From: Verpa conica
Lineage: Eukaryota > Ascomycota > Pezizomycetes > Pezizales > Morchellaceae
Length of the DNA: 64,000 nucleotides
Direction of reading: 5' to 3'
Assembly: GCA_033030425.1 (NCBI GenBank)
Contig: JAUFSD010000005.1
Coordinates: forward strand, 434,001 to 498,000
A program made the position numbers and the translations under genes. Shown piece after piece: positions 1 to 11,732 of this stretch; the first letter of the stretch is position 1, and the number at the start of each line of letters is the position of its first letter. The notes under the pieces were generated by a model, which saw only the letters and a program-made list of their open reading frames with translations, had not been told where the DNA came from and made no database searches.

Positions 1-463
1 GCCGCTAAATCCCTTTCTCCACCGGCTATGACAAAGCCTACTCCAATGACAAGAACAAAGTTTCGCCCTCGAAAGTCGGCAATGACCCTGACATCGCCGG
101 CGGTCCAGCAGCTGCGAAATCTCCTTGCACAGCCAGAACCGAAGCTGATACGGGTGGGGGTGAAAAATAGAGGCTGCTCGGGGCTAGCTTATCACTTGGA
201 GTATGTGGATAAGCCGGGAAAGTTTGATGAGGAGGTGATACAGGATGATGTGAGAGTTCTGATTGATAGCAAAGCACTGTTTAGTATTATAGGGAGTGAG
301 ATGGACTGGGTAGAGGATAAGTTGAGCTCAAGATTTGTGTTTAGAAACCCAAATATTAGTATGACCCCCGTCCCTCTTCCTGTCGAAACAGTATGCTACG
401 ACACCCGCTGACTGGGGATTAGAGGACCAATGCGGTTGTGGAGAGAGCTTCTCTGTTGGCTAA
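1..463 (+). CDS. ISA1: Iron-sulfur cluster assembly protein Isa1 (A-type carrier), 5' end probably missing
   Basis: HesB/IscA-family protein that helps mature mitochondrial 4Fe-4S proteins. The reading frame is open from base 1. An ATG lies at 28, but the real start and targeting peptide are probably upstream of the window. The conserved core begins at AMTLTSPAVQQLRNLL and contains NRGCSGLAY with the first cluster-binding cysteine. A 64-nt intron (359-422, GT-AG, branch CTGAC) separates FRNPNI from the second exon, which restores the CGCGESF motif with the other two cysteines and stops at 461-463. Without this splice the protein would lose two of three metal ligands, so the intron is well supported. 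It could be called Isa2 in another scheme, but the CGCGESF tail fits Isa1. Confidence 0.88.
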
Positions 464-869
464 ATCGGGTTGTGTATTATAGGCTTGGAGTAAGGGGGTA
501 AGGGTTGTTCTTGGTTCCCGTTATGAGGGCCATTGTGTTTAGTCATCGAACCGTAGCATAGCATAGACATTAGAGGTACTGGGCAAGCCCGTATCATAGA
601 TCAGGTCTAGACTCATAATTTTATCTCACCTGAACCAAATTTCCTCACTCGAATAAAAAGATCAAGTAAAAAGTCCCACCACCTTGCTTGTTGGGTTCGT
701 ATTGTACAGTAGCTATAGCTCACTCATCTTCCATAAATTTCCCCTTTTCAGCACCTCCAAAGATATCCAATTTTGTAAACCCCGTCACCGTAGTCTCACC
801 AGCAGCATTAGAGAACCAAAAGCATGATATCAACCAAGACAGATTCAATTTAACTACCCGTACCAATCA

Positions 870-1476
870 CTAACCCCTACCCCTCTGCTGGCCCCTAGCA
901 CGAATGACCGTAGCTCTTCCTCTAGCCAATCCAACACCTCGTCCTCTAACGGCTCTCGAACGGAACATGGGTGCATTCCTATATACAGACAATAGCATGT
1001 TAGCACATCCTAAAATTCAAACCAGCACCAAGAGCCCTCTTTTTGGGGGCAAAATTGATGAAAGGATAGCCAGGTGTAGACAAACCTCAGCATATCCGGC
1101 ACGATGAAGAACCTAACATGCGATCCACGAATGTATACCTGGTCGAGATGAGATACACGTCCATCACGGGCAGTAACAGTAATGTCTTTAAGCTGCACAT
1201 TCATGTTGTCCTCGGCTACACCCCCGCCATCAGCTATCTACTCCAGTTTGCACCACAGTTGAGATAAATGAAACAGGCTTGTCAAGGGGTAAATAGCACA
1301 CACCTTCGATTAGTTTCCCGCGGAAGATCTGCCCGGAGGTAAGTTCAAGGGTACAAACGTGGCCCTATATTCCCAGATCGTGAGTTAGAAGATAATTCGT
1401 GATGGTGGGATAGAAGTATGTGTTGTCCCACCTGAGCCTCATTCAGCAACTTTATCGGAATCCCAATGCTACCCAT
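870..1476 (-). CDS. SMD3: Small nuclear ribonucleoprotein Sm D3
   Basis: Core Sm-ring protein of the spliceosomal U1, U2, U4 and U5 snRNPs. Four exons join in phase: 1476-1432, 1364-1304, 1215-1086 and 978-870, giving 114 residues, normal for SmD3. The product starts [15 protein letters not shown], continues through the Sm1 motif [18 protein letters not shown] and the Sm2 motif with [18 protein letters not shown], and ends in an Arg-Gly-rich tail ([12 protein letters not shown] and a final RGRG). Such RG tails are methylated in SmD1 and SmD3. It faces CTU2 across a 268-bp divergent promoter. The start is fixed by homology to the family N-terminus. Confidence 0.93.
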
Positions 1477-1744
1477 AGCTATGATATAACGTCTATAAGA
1501 TAACCGGAGGTCGTTGTAGAGGGGCGGAGGTGAGTTCGTGAGAGGGGGGGTCGTTATCAGCGGGCGTTGTTGGTAGTGGTGGTTGGTGTTGACGTTGAAG
1601 ACTGAAGGACTCGACAAGGGTTTAGGTTGTGGTTCGTTACGCCGCACCAAGTCAAATGCAACCAAAAAAGCTCCTACCTGAAGAGTCAGCTTTCAACCTC
1701 AACCCCGCCACTAAAACGAAACAACCCAGCAAAGTGTACACAAA
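1477..1744. promoter_or_regulatory. Divergent promoter between SMD3 and CTU2
   Basis: 268 bp between two start codons pointing away from each other, so it must hold both 5' leaders and the promoters. No TATA box or clear binding site was recognised. Confidence 0.5.
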
Positions 1745-3182
1745 ATGGCCAAAACAGAGCTGGGAAACGGTATACAGACTGGCGAGGAGAAGGCGATCCA
1801 GAAATGTAAACGGTGTAAGGAAAACGACGGTCTGGTTGTGGTACGGCAGGAGAATTTGTGCAGGTTCGTTCTCATGTGTGGCGGGGCATATTCTCTTTCA
1901 CGCATACTATAGAAATTTCCCAAACTCCACATTTCTTCCAAAAACTATTTAGAAAAACCAAGTTACTAGAATCCGAAAACATAAGCTAACTCCTCGGTTC
2001 TATAGCGAATGCTTCGACAAATATGTCCGTTCAAAATACATAAAACGCATGGAATCCTTTCGAGTCCGCTATGCACCCAACGACACTGGAGTAATAGAAG
2101 ATACCCAAACTACTCTCCTTGTTCCTCTCTCATTTGGTGTTTCCTCTACAACCCTCCTCCACCTCATTGACTGCCAACTCAAAGGCCAAAGGCAAAGATC
2201 CAATGGACGAGCGGGATACACCTGTCTAGTCATCTACGTCGATGAGAGTTGTGTCGACCCTTCTGTACCACCCCAGGACAGTATCAACGCCGTGCAAAAG
2301 CGATTCCCAGATATAGGAAGGTTTAGGCCAGTAATGATAGAGGATATCTATGACTTTCGGAATGCCGCGCGGGAGGTGGAGCTTGAGAATAGGGTAGATG
2401 AAGAGAAGGGTAGCAGTAACACTTTTGACAAGAAAGAAGCACTGAAGCAACTACTGTCCACACTACCATCAACAACTTCAAGAATGGATGTATTATCAAT
2501 TCTACGAACTCGCCTAATCGTCGAGATTGCAAAGAAAGAAGGTTGTTCAGCGGTTCTATGGGGCGATACGACAACGAAACTGGCGCAAAAGACATTGGCT
2601 GAGACGGCAAAGGGACGAGGGTTCTCAATACCATGGAAGACGGCAGATGGGGATTCACCTTTCGGTATATGCAACTTTGGTCTAATAAGAAGCTGTGCTT
2701 AACTCTAACATTTAATAGGTATACAATTCCGCTACCCTGTCCGTGATCTCCTAAAAAGCGAACTCGTAAACTACGTTTCAGTCCCTCTTCCTAGTTCACC
2801 AGAACCCTTATTACCACTCTGCACAGCCTATTCCGCAGAGTCGAAACATACTACAACAAATGCTGCCAGTGGGCGCAATATTACGATCGATGAGCTTATG
2901 ATACAGTATTTTGATGGTATTGAGACGCAGTATCCGTCTATTGTTTCAAATGTTGTTAGTACTGCGGGAAAGCTCAAGCCACTATGGAAGGATACAAAAA
3001 GCGAGAGTTGCAAGATATGTGGGCTACCTGGAGATGGGGCTGGTGGGGATATGACACTGAGTGCACTTACGCTCAATTCGGCAGCAAAATCTGAAGATAC
3101 GACTGAGGATAACCGAATGTGCTATGGATGTGCAAGATCTATACATGGTGCTGGTGCTTATGATTGGCCTTTAGGGCCTTGA
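1745..3182 (+). CDS. CTU2: Cytoplasmic tRNA 2-thiolation protein 2 (Ncs2/Ctu2)
   Basis: Partner of Ncs6/Ctu1 in the cytosolic complex that thiolates wobble U34 of Lys, Glu and Gln tRNAs, using sulfur passed through Urm1. Exons 1745-1863, 2006-2664 and 2719-3182 join in phase to 413 residues. The N-terminus has a CKRC...C..CF zinc-ribbon-like cluster, spanning the first splice. The middle holds KRMESFRVRYAP and the PP-loop-like fold region, including a glycine/serine stretch (LSFGVSS) and the WGDTTTKLAQKTL segment. The C-terminus carries a second set of cysteine pairs (CKICG and CYGC), as in the family. It shares a divergent promoter with SMD3 and converges on RPL40 with a 345-bp gap. Confidence 0.9.
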
Positions 3183-3527
3183 CTGGTTTAGGATCTCTTG
3201 AGTAAAACAATTTACCAATCTATATGAGAATAATAAAGCTTCTTGCCCAATCTCCAAATATCACTCGATTTCTTAATCACCATTTGAACCCACTAAAAGC
3301 AATAAAAATTACCCAAGCGAAATTTTGATTAGAGCAAAAGAAAAATGGCGTATGATTCATTCCCTAATCTACAACCCTTTCCCAAAAGAACCCCAAATCT
3401 ACCCACCGCTCCAAGAGACCTTTTTTTTTATAGATCTCGTTGGACGTGCTGTAGAAAAAAGAAGATGAACAAACAACAAACTTCCAGCAAAAGAAAATAG
3501 ATTTTTTTTGTATATTGGGCGAGACGT

Positions 3528-4285
<758 letters not shown>

Positions 4286-4899
4286 CTTTGCTGTTTTTGT
4301 CGCTGGGTGGTCGTTGGGTTGATTATCGCTACCTTGCAAACAGCAGCCTGGAGTGAAGTCGAGATGGAGCTGTTGGGAGTGTGCTGCCCACAAACCGAAG
4401 CAGTCACAAGTGGCTGGCGGGTGTGGCTGTTGTGCGCAGTTACCCTGCCTCCGCTGGTATCTCCTGTAATATGTAATACACAACGCTTGTACGTTTTAGA
4501 TGATGCTGTTAAACCTGCTATCGATAAATATAATGGTTTTGCAATGTGGTACTAAACTCTAGATCCCGAAGGCATGAACGTCGCGAATCTCACTAAAATG
4601 TACCTAAAAGCTGTATTAGAAAGGGAAAATTGATAAGACAATCTGATACTCTCGTATATATGGTAAATTGTGGGCTGGGCTTTTGCTCGTACCCTCCGTA
4701 TAACGTACCCAGCTTGGGCTCTCGAGAAGTTGACCTGCAGAAAGTCATTACCACAGCCACAATTCCCAATTCGAGGTTTCAAGATCTCAAGAATCCATCC
4801 CCAAAACCTCTAGCCCATGAACTTATTGGGTGTCGACGCCGTTTCACCTGCAGCCCAATTTGCGTAGCCGAACCTCCCCTAGCCCCGCCAAAGAGCACT
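4286..4899. other. Upstream region of RPL40 and of the F-box fragment
   Basis: About 600 bp holding the RPL40 promoter on the minus strand. A GCGACAAAAAC stretch sits just upstream of its first splice donor. No other gene was recognised. The open frame running into the F-box ORF from 4630 has no recognisable domain. Confidence 0.35.
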
Positions 4900-5238
4900 A
4901 TGACGTCCTTTTCCGCCTTATCACATGAGCTTATCCTACTCATATGCGAAGAACTCCATCCCAAAGAGATCAGCGCACTCATACAGACAAACAAACGGAA
5001 TGCAAACCTATTGACACCGCTTCTCGAGGGTCTCGCATATACTCATCAGTACTCGGATCTGGCAGTTTATTATGCTATTAGGAAAGGAAACCTGAAAATG
5101 ATGCGCCTGCTTTTGGAGAGGGGAAATATGAATACTCCATTACGATATTTTCTTTTAAGGTGCTCGGGAATTGGGTATTTACACAGGATACACCGTCCTA
5201 ATACTATTTGTCAAAGAAGAAGAATGGCTGAGGTTTAA
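4900..5238 (+). CDS. Short F-box/ankyrin-like protein, probably truncated
   Basis: A 112-residue frame starting MTSFSALSHELILLICEEL, which fits the start of an F-box (LPxELLLxI..L pattern, residues about 5-40). It is followed by YYAIRKGNLKMMRLLLERG, one ankyrin-like repeat at about residues 68-86. Fungal F-box/ankyrin proteins of this type normally carry many repeats and run to several hundred residues. Here the frame ends quickly, and another frame downstream (about 5170-5280) continues for some 35 codons. That pattern suggests a decayed or truncated copy, though an unseen intron is possible. Function unknown; F-box proteins generally act as SCF ubiquitin-ligase adaptors. Confidence 0.4.
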   Translation: MTSFSALSHELILLICEELHPKEISALIQTNKRNANLLTPLLEGLAYTHQYSDLAVYYAIRKGNLKMMRLLLERGNMNTPLRYFLLRCSGIGYLHRIHRPNTICQRRRMAEV

Positions 5239-5670
5239 TGTCGCTGGTGCAAAGGCTATCACGGAGTTAGGGTTGAGAATTTGATTATTGTTGGGGCTAG
5301 TTTCAGGTTATTTTTTTAGCGAATACTTAATGGGCTATATTCCTTGGTTTTGGTTCTATATTCATGGGAATTTCCAAAAATTATAACAATATACCCAATC
5401 AAAGTAAAGGATATTACCAACAACCAAAAGTCGCATATATAATCTATTACTGGACCTTCGGTAGTAATTAGTTCTAACGCAAAAGCAGACTTATGGAACA
5501 AAAACCTATTAGCAATTCAAAAATCCTACCAACGGACATCCGGAAGTCTATGATATCTTTGATATTTCGTTTGTATACACAATGCCATCTCGCCATCCAT
5601 GGTAGATGACTCCAGGCCGCAAGCAGCACCCTCCAAGACCCCCGTAAAATACATCCATTCAGTTCTTCGA
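5239..5670. other. Gap between the F-box fragment and NDUFA8
   Basis: 432 bp, AT-rich, containing the 3' region of NDUFA8 on the minus strand. Nothing else recognised. Confidence 0.3.
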
Positions 5671-6303
5671 CTACTTAAGGTGTACCGGGGTCTCCCCCTT
5701 TGGAGTGCCAGGAATGACCTTTTCAAGTTTCTAATAGCATCGGGTTGTCGTCAGCGACTGATACATAAACCGCAACACCAGTAATAACCACAGGTCTGAC
5801 AAATAGGCAAGGGCATACCAAATTGTCAAATACACACTTATTATACGGCCTCTCCTGTGCCCTACATGCGAATAGCCTATGGTTATTATTCTCGAGACAC
5901 TCCCAGTGCGCTCGGAATTCCTTCAGGCAGTATTTATTGATATCTGCAAGTCTACCCTAATATCAGCCATCAATCACTAATTTCACTAGACGAGATATAC
6001 ATACACTGACGAAGCACACCTAGTGACCTTCCTCCCCTCCTTCAAGCATTCAACCTCTCCCCTCCCCCCCGCCTCATGCTTACAGAGGATATAATCCTCA
6101 TTATATTCTTTACACCTCGCCCCAATAAAATACGCACTACTCAAAAGCGGAGCCGAAGTAGCCCCAACCTCTTGAACCTCCGGGATGGAAGCAGGGAGGG
6201 GTGTCTTGTCAATCAAGACTGTCTGATTAAACCTACACTGTGTCAGAACAACCCACAGTAATTAAGCGGAGCGAACCTACTGCGGCTGTCGTGAAGCGGA
6301 CAT
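5671..6303 (-). CDS. NADH dehydrogenase (complex I) NDUFA8-type subunit
   Basis: Accessory complex I subunit (human NDUFA8; about 20 kDa in Neurospora) of the twin-CX9C family, imported into the intermembrane space by the Mia40 system. Four exons (6303-6281, 6232-6005, 5951-5819, 5730-5671) give 147 residues. Four CX9C motifs are visible: CKEYNEDYILC, CLKEGRKVTRC, CLKEFRAHWEC and CRAQERPYNKC. The N-terminal TPLPASIPEVQEVGATSAPL and C-terminal EKVIPGTPKGETPVHLK segments also match the family. Exon 1 is only 23 nt; its donor was placed to restore the QFNQTVLIDKTPLP frame. It faces NUP57 across a 393-bp divergent promoter. Confidence 0.9.
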
Positions 6304-6696
6304 GTTTTATAATTCGACAGCGAGAGCGAAAGAGGGGAGAGTTACAATCGAGCTATCCAATTGCTATCCGATAGGGTAGATATCGCGAAACCAGCCCACC
6401 AAAGGCCTTCCCTTTCAGTGCTTCGTGGGGAGCTGTCTTGGCGCTGTTACTCAGCAGCCCACGACGATTGGTTGTTCCGACAACACGCCCAACGCCAAAC
6501 CCCAGCCCCTCGTCGTAAACACCAAAAAGTTCCACCCACGCGTCGCCATCGCGGTTTCTCGAGTTATCCGCCGGCTTTCGCATCCTGCATCTGTCTACAT
6601 ACTACCAGTACACAAAAGGACGAATTCGCCTCTATCCGGAAACTGTAAAGACACTCTTTATCCCTTAGCTAGAGGCCGCATCTACACCTTCATCAA
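6304..6696. promoter_or_regulatory. Divergent promoter between NDUFA8 and NUP57
   Basis: 393 bp between two outward start codons. No specific site recognised. Confidence 0.45.
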
Positions 6697-8330
6697 ATGT
6701 TCGGCTCAACTTTCGGCCAGCAGGCCGCCCAGCAGCCTCAATCCGGCGGTGGTTTATTCGGGTCTACTCCTCAACAGCCTGCACAATCTGGTGGTGGCCT
6801 CTTCGGTTCCACCACGCAACAGCCTGCGCAGTCTGGTGGCCTCTTCGGCGGCCAGCAGAACACTCAGACACCCTCAGGAGGTGGTCTTTTTGGCGGCGGC
6901 CAGCAGCAGCAGCAGCAGCAGCAAGGTGGCCTCTTTGGCTCCTCCCAGCAGCAGAAACCTGCCGGCTCCCTTTTCGGTACCGCACCTACAAACAGTGGCC
7001 TCTTTGGCTCCCAGCCTCAGCAACAACAAAACCAACAAGGTGGTGGTGGAATGTTCGGACAAAGTGGTGCCACGGGCGGAGGTGGATTATTTGGGAATCA
7101 GAGTCAACAGGGGCAACAGCAAAGTGGAGGAGGTGGTGGATTATTCGGTGGCCAACAAGGAGGTGGGTTATTCGGGAACCAGCAGCAGCAGCCGCAACAA
7201 GGTGGTGGGCTGTTTGGTATGCAGCAACCGCAACAGGGAATGCAGCCGACAGGAGGTCTTTATGGTGGTGGTCTTGCGCAGAGTGGAGGGATCTTCGCGG
7301 GGCAGCAGGGTGGTTCTTTGTTTGGTGGAAATCAACAAGGTTCAATGGGACTGTATGGAGGAGCAGGTGGGAATCAGAACTCAATGATGCAATCGCAGCA
7401 GCAGCAAGGTGGGCTTCCTCCTTTCGTATACTTTTGAGAACGATGACTTACACTGGTACAGGCCCTAACGTAATCGTTGAGAAGATCCAAAGGGTCAAGA
7501 ACGCCTGGGATCCTAATCACCCCGAATACGCATTCAAGTATTACCTCTACAACCAGGTTGGTGAGGACCGCGCAGTACACTATGTCAAACCTCCCAACGA
7601 AGACCTGGCGGAATGGGAGAAGGCCTGGGCGGAAAGACCAAACAAGGCGTATGTCCCTTCACTCCCCCTCCCAAACTTCATCTCACTAACAGTGCACAGC
7701 TCCGTTCCTGTGTTAGCAAACGGTTTCCTCGACCTCGACAAACGTGTCAAGATCCAAGAAAACCAAGTCAACATATTCCGCCACCGCCTTCACGAGATCC
7801 AATCAAAACTCACTGCGCTACAAAGCCGGCACGACCTAATCACAAGCATTAAGCAAGAAGACTGCCGCCGTCGACACACCGCCCTTGCTCGTAGGGCGCT
7901 CTCTCTCGCTGCAAAGGTCCAGGTGCTTAAGAACCGAGGATATGCACTACAGACAGATGAGGAGCTATTAAAGAAGCGTCTTGAGAGCTTGGCGAGACAG
8001 GTTGGAGACCCGGCAGTTAGGGGTAGGGTTAATGAGATTTGGGCGAGGATGATGGTAGTTAGTGAGCAGGCGAGGAAGATGGAAGAGAGTGTAGGAAAGG
8101 TGGATATTGTGTGGGATCAGAAGCAGTTGGAGACGGCTGGAAGGGTGAGTTTATTCAACATATCCCAATTTCTCAAATAAAGAGGAATGATATACTAATT
8201 GGGACGGTATATATAGCTCTTGTCTAGCAACGCAAATGGCTTAGAACATCTCACTAAGGAAGTCAAAGAGATTGAGAAAACTTTCGTGGAATGGGAGGAG
8301 GAACAGAAGGCTCGTCCTAGAGGATTTTAG
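6697..8330 (+). CDS. NUP57: FG nucleoporin Nup57/Nup54
   Basis: Central-channel nucleoporin that pairs with Nsp1 (Nup62) and Nup49 (Nup58) in the nuclear pore. Exons 6697-7408, 7462-7648, 7700-8144 and 8217-8330 give 485 residues. Residues 1 to about 237 are a low-complexity Gly/Gln-rich region full of GLFG repeats, including a CAG/CAA glutamine run near 6901. The conserved Nup54 domain follows ([17 protein letters not shown], then the [13 protein letters not shown] coiled-coil region). The last exon ([17 protein letters not shown]) closes the helical part. The protein lacks the Nsp1-type FSFG pattern, which supports Nup57 over Nsp1. Confidence 0.92.
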
Positions 8331-8855
8331 GGGGGGGATTTTTGTAGAGATATCGTATCCTGTAGTTGTTGGGTTAATTTCTTTTCTTTTCTTTTTTCTT
8401 TGAGGGCTTAATTTGTGCTTGATCGGCGGAGTTTGATATTTGTGTTTTGAACTATCGATCTCGTATGTGTTTCTTTCATTTTTGACGGTTGACACTTTAT
8501 TCCCCGTCTAGAGCATAGTGGTGAGTTTAGGAGAGTATGATACTATTGTGTATGTTGTACGATAACGCAGGTCAGGGGAGTGATTCCCCACAATCCAAGA
8601 TTTCAAAGTTCGCTCTACTACTCAACCCCTGTGACAATCATTTCGCCAATGGTTGAGATCCCAGGGTTGGCAGGTGAAGCTTAATATACAGCCAAACCGG
8701 CTTTGTCCCCACGATAACAGATATTTCACCAATGGTCATTAACCCGATTCCTTCCTTCTTCAACATCTCTGTGTTTTTTGTTCATCTATTGTACACTATG
8801 CAATTGCTTTTTTTTTTAATGTAACTTTTATGACCCCCTCTACTAGCCAGTGTGT
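8331..8855. other. Convergent 3' region between NUP57 and TOM5
   Basis: 525 bp between the stop codons of NUP57 (+) and TOM5 (-). It holds both 3' UTRs and short T runs. No gene seen. Confidence 0.4.
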
Positions 8856-9139
8856 TTAGACCAATTTCCGGGCGTACTCGACAACGAAGGGAGCTAACAC
8901 AATCAATTAGTCCAAACCCTCAACACACGATAGGGCCAGGGAAATAGCCAAAAACATACAGAGATAAAGGAGGAAACAAGTTGCAAGAGCAGCATGTATA
9001 GTACCCTTGGCCTGAATCTCCTGTTCTTTGACTTCCGCAGCAGTTGGTGGTGGTGGACCGGCTACCCAGAAGAAAAAAACAAACTGTTAGCAGAATAGAC
9101 CCCACAGGTCTAGGGAATAGGATCATCACCTCCAAACAT
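8856..9139 (-). CDS. TOM5: Mitochondrial outer-membrane translocase small subunit Tom5
   Basis: 49-residue tail-anchored subunit of the TOM import complex. Exons 9139-9130 (10 nt), 9061-8960 and 8893-8856 join in phase. The product begins MFGAGPPPPTAAEVKEQE. A single hydrophobic segment follows (HAALATCFLLYLSPFVV, about residues 25-41), then a short basic tail EYARKLV. Tom5 of filamentous fungi has the same layout: MFGG, prolines, an acidic helix, a transmembrane helix ending LYLSPF. The gene is too short for ordinary ORF detection and was recognised only after splicing. It is divergent from IWS1. Confidence 0.85.
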
Positions 9140-9563
9140 ATTTGCAATAGGGTATTTTTATAGATATGAATTAATGGGCGAGGAAGTAAAGGGAGGAAAA
9201 TATTTCAAACAAGATGAGATGCGACGTCAACTATTTTTTTTCTTTCCCCGAGATGAGCAGCGGTGACGTTCGGATGCACCGCGGCTCCCACTACAGCAGG
9301 GATATTTGCAGGGAAGGGGAAGAATGAGGACCTGAGAGTAACCGCCAGAGTTACCCGGAGAGACGGTGAGACGTGAAGCTTCCTAGTCGTCCGCTTTTCG
9401 ACACAGCCCATTTATAAGTGTGTGTATGTGTGTGTTTCGCCTTCTCCCCCTCCCTTAAACTACACTGACAGCTCGCCTCTCTCGCTCCCCCTCTTCTCTG
9501 CTCTACGCGACAAGAATCCAGGTTTAAAATAAATAAAAATCTACCTATCCATCAGCAGCCATC
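9140..9563. promoter_or_regulatory. Divergent promoter between TOM5 and IWS1
   Basis: 424 bp between outward start codons. It contains a short GT repeat (about 9418-9436) and a CT-rich stretch just before IWS1, as is common in fungal 5' leaders. Confidence 0.45.
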
Positions 9564-10843
9564 ATGTCCGACACCGAGCACGACCAGCTCGCCCCACCCC
9601 CTGAGGATGAGGTTCCCCCAGCCCACGCACCAGACGTCGACTCTGATGGCGACTCCGTCCTCTCTGATGTCGACGAAGACGTCTTCAACGAATTTGACGA
9701 GAAAGTAATCGGTACCGAACACGTAATCCCAATCGACGAGGAAACAGTCCACGCGATTGGAAAACATAAGATTAAACGCTTTGGCAACGAGGCTGTATCA
9801 ACCGGGAAGAAGAAGGAGAAACGGCGGCGTGACATCAAGAGACGGCGCGATGACAATGATGACGATGCAGGTCCGGCGAGGAGGGATATTCCGGAGGTGG
9901 AGTTGACACCCGCTGAGAGTAGGTCCTGTTGTGGATTAGTGTGCAGCTAGTAATATGGTGCTAATGGTAGTGCGTTATAGGAGCGAGAAAAGACCTTGAT
10001 GACAAGATCAATGCAGCTCTTAAAGGCCCCAAGAAGAAGAAGAAGAAGGATGATGTCGACCTCGAGGTGTATAACGACGAACTCGTCCTCACGCTGAAAG
10101 AACGTATGCGGGAAGCTGCAGAAGCCGATCAGAGTGCGATCAAGAACGGATCACCGGCAGTGCATAAACTTGCTATGCTAGAAGAGGTCCGCGATGTCCT
10201 CCAGCGCCCCAATCTTATGGCCACAGCGCTAGATAACAACTTTCTCGAAGCTATTAAATGGTGGCTTGAACCGCTACCGAATAAGGCCCTCCCGGCATAT
10301 AGCATTCAGAAACTCATGTTTGAAATTATGGGAAAGATTAAGATGACAACTGACTATCTTCGTGAAAGTGGGGTGGGGAGGATTGTTATGTTTTATACAA
10401 AGGACAAGAGGCCACAGCTCCACATCAAGCGTGAGGCTGATAGGCTTATTGGAGAATGGTCGCGACCAATTCTTGGTCGTAGTGATGACTATCACTCTCG
10501 CGAAATCCCAATTGCGGGTAGAGAGTATGTCCCTTAATCCCACACCTATTATTCAATTATTAATTCTCTTTATAGTAGTCACAGTGCTGGCCCACGCAGC
10601 CGTCAGCGTCCAGAAGAGGAAGAAAACAACCCCCTTGCTCCTCCTCAGCGCAACCAGAACCGCACCCGTGTTCCACAGGCCATGCCACGTTCCTATGAGG
10701 TCGCACCGCAGAGTAGGGTTGTGCAAGGCCATAATCCGTATGCTAAGCAAATGGGTTCTGCGGGTGACGATATGATTAGAAGGATGAAGGCAAAGAGGCA
10801 GGCACAGAATAAAGGGAGGAAGAGTGGTATGATTATCGGATAG
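9564..10843 (+). CDS. IWS1: Transcription elongation factor Iws1/Spn1
   Basis: Binds Spt6 and the elongating RNA polymerase II. Exons 9564-9918, 9981-10524 and 10576-10843 give 388 residues. The N-terminal third is acidic and disordered with basic clusters (KKKEKRRRDIKRRRDD). The conserved TFIIS N-terminal-like helical bundle spans about residues 150-300, with KLAMLEEVRDVLQRPNL, FLEAIKWWLEPLPNKALPAY and LIGEWSRPI. The C-terminal exon is basic (DDMIRRMKAKRQAQNKGRK). Length and domain order match fungal Spn1. Confidence 0.93.
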
Positions 10844-11144
10844 ACTGTATATAAGGCGGGGGCGTTCGAGTGGTAATTTTAAACTTGTTTTCCTTTTATT
10901 CTCTTTTTACTATTCTTTTCTATGGAAATACTAGTTTATTATGCTTTCTTGCTTCTCTTGTTCTTCCTTCAAATTTTTCCTAGGGTGCTCAAAGGCTTTT
11001 TTTCTTTGAATATAAATAAATACGCAGCGGTATCATTGACCTCAGTTTTCATCACCGTATTATAAGTGCAGCATATTATAAAGACCATCCCAAGTAGTAC
11101 TACACAAACCATCCCCCAGTTATAGGAGTGCTTTCCTGCTATAT
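10844..11144. other. 3' region of IWS1
   Basis: 301 bp, T-rich just after the IWS1 stop. Nothing else recognised. Confidence 0.3.
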
Positions 11145-11405
11145 ATGTCTAATCTTTCTTACAGAAAAGGCGCCCCACGCAGATTCTACGAAACCCATCA
11201 GCTATCCCGAACCTCAACCCTCCTATTGGTCAAAGGATGCTTTGCCCTTGTGTCTATAACTACTCCATCAGATCAGGTGAAGGTAAGTTCATTAATTTCA
11301 TATTATCTATGTTGAAACCCTTGCTCAAAGATAAATCTGACGGGCCGTTGTCTCGCCATCCGCGATGTATTCATCCCTGATACTAATTATAAGGGCCTAG
11401 TATAA
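11145..11405 (+). CDS. Possible small two-exon gene, 70 residues, unknown function
   Basis: An ATG at 11145 opens a 46-codon frame (starting MSNLSYRKGAPRRFYETHQL) that runs exactly to a GTAAGT donor at 11283. A 48-nt candidate intron ends in AAAG at 11330. The frame then continues in phase for 24 codons (ending IPDTNYKGLV) to a TAA at 11403-11405. Neither half matches a family I know. A long open stretch, a perfect donor and a normal-sized in-phase intron favour a gene, but the acceptor is weak and chance cannot be excluded. Confidence 0.3.
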
Positions 11406-11732
11406 TCTTAGGTGGAGGATTATTCGAGGGTTTTGTAGATATCTGAGATCATTTGCTTATGGTAGTTATCTGAATCTGTAGTTAAGAGGATTCCAAGGGT
11501 ATATAGCTTCTTAGAGGAGGCAACGACTTATCTATCCACATAGTCAAGTTTTAGTCTAGAGACGAAGAAGCATCGTTACTTATAGCGTGAAAGTTATTTT
11601 TTTTGATATTTAACGAGCACATCGATTTTTGACTTTCAGAATTCCTGTGTACAATTCAAGCCATCTCCATCTATAACCCCACCCACTTAATGCCATATAC
11701 GCATAACATATTCCTAGGCTAGCCTAGAAACC
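11406..11732. other. Gap before the ATP16 3' end
   Basis: 327 bp AT-rich. Nothing recognised beyond a likely ATP16 3' UTR on the minus strand. Confidence 0.3.

Noticed and set aside
6425..7387. 320-codon plus-strand frame over the NUP57 start
   Set aside because: Overlaps the GLFG-repeat exon in another frame; its Ser/Val-rich product is the shadow of the repeats.
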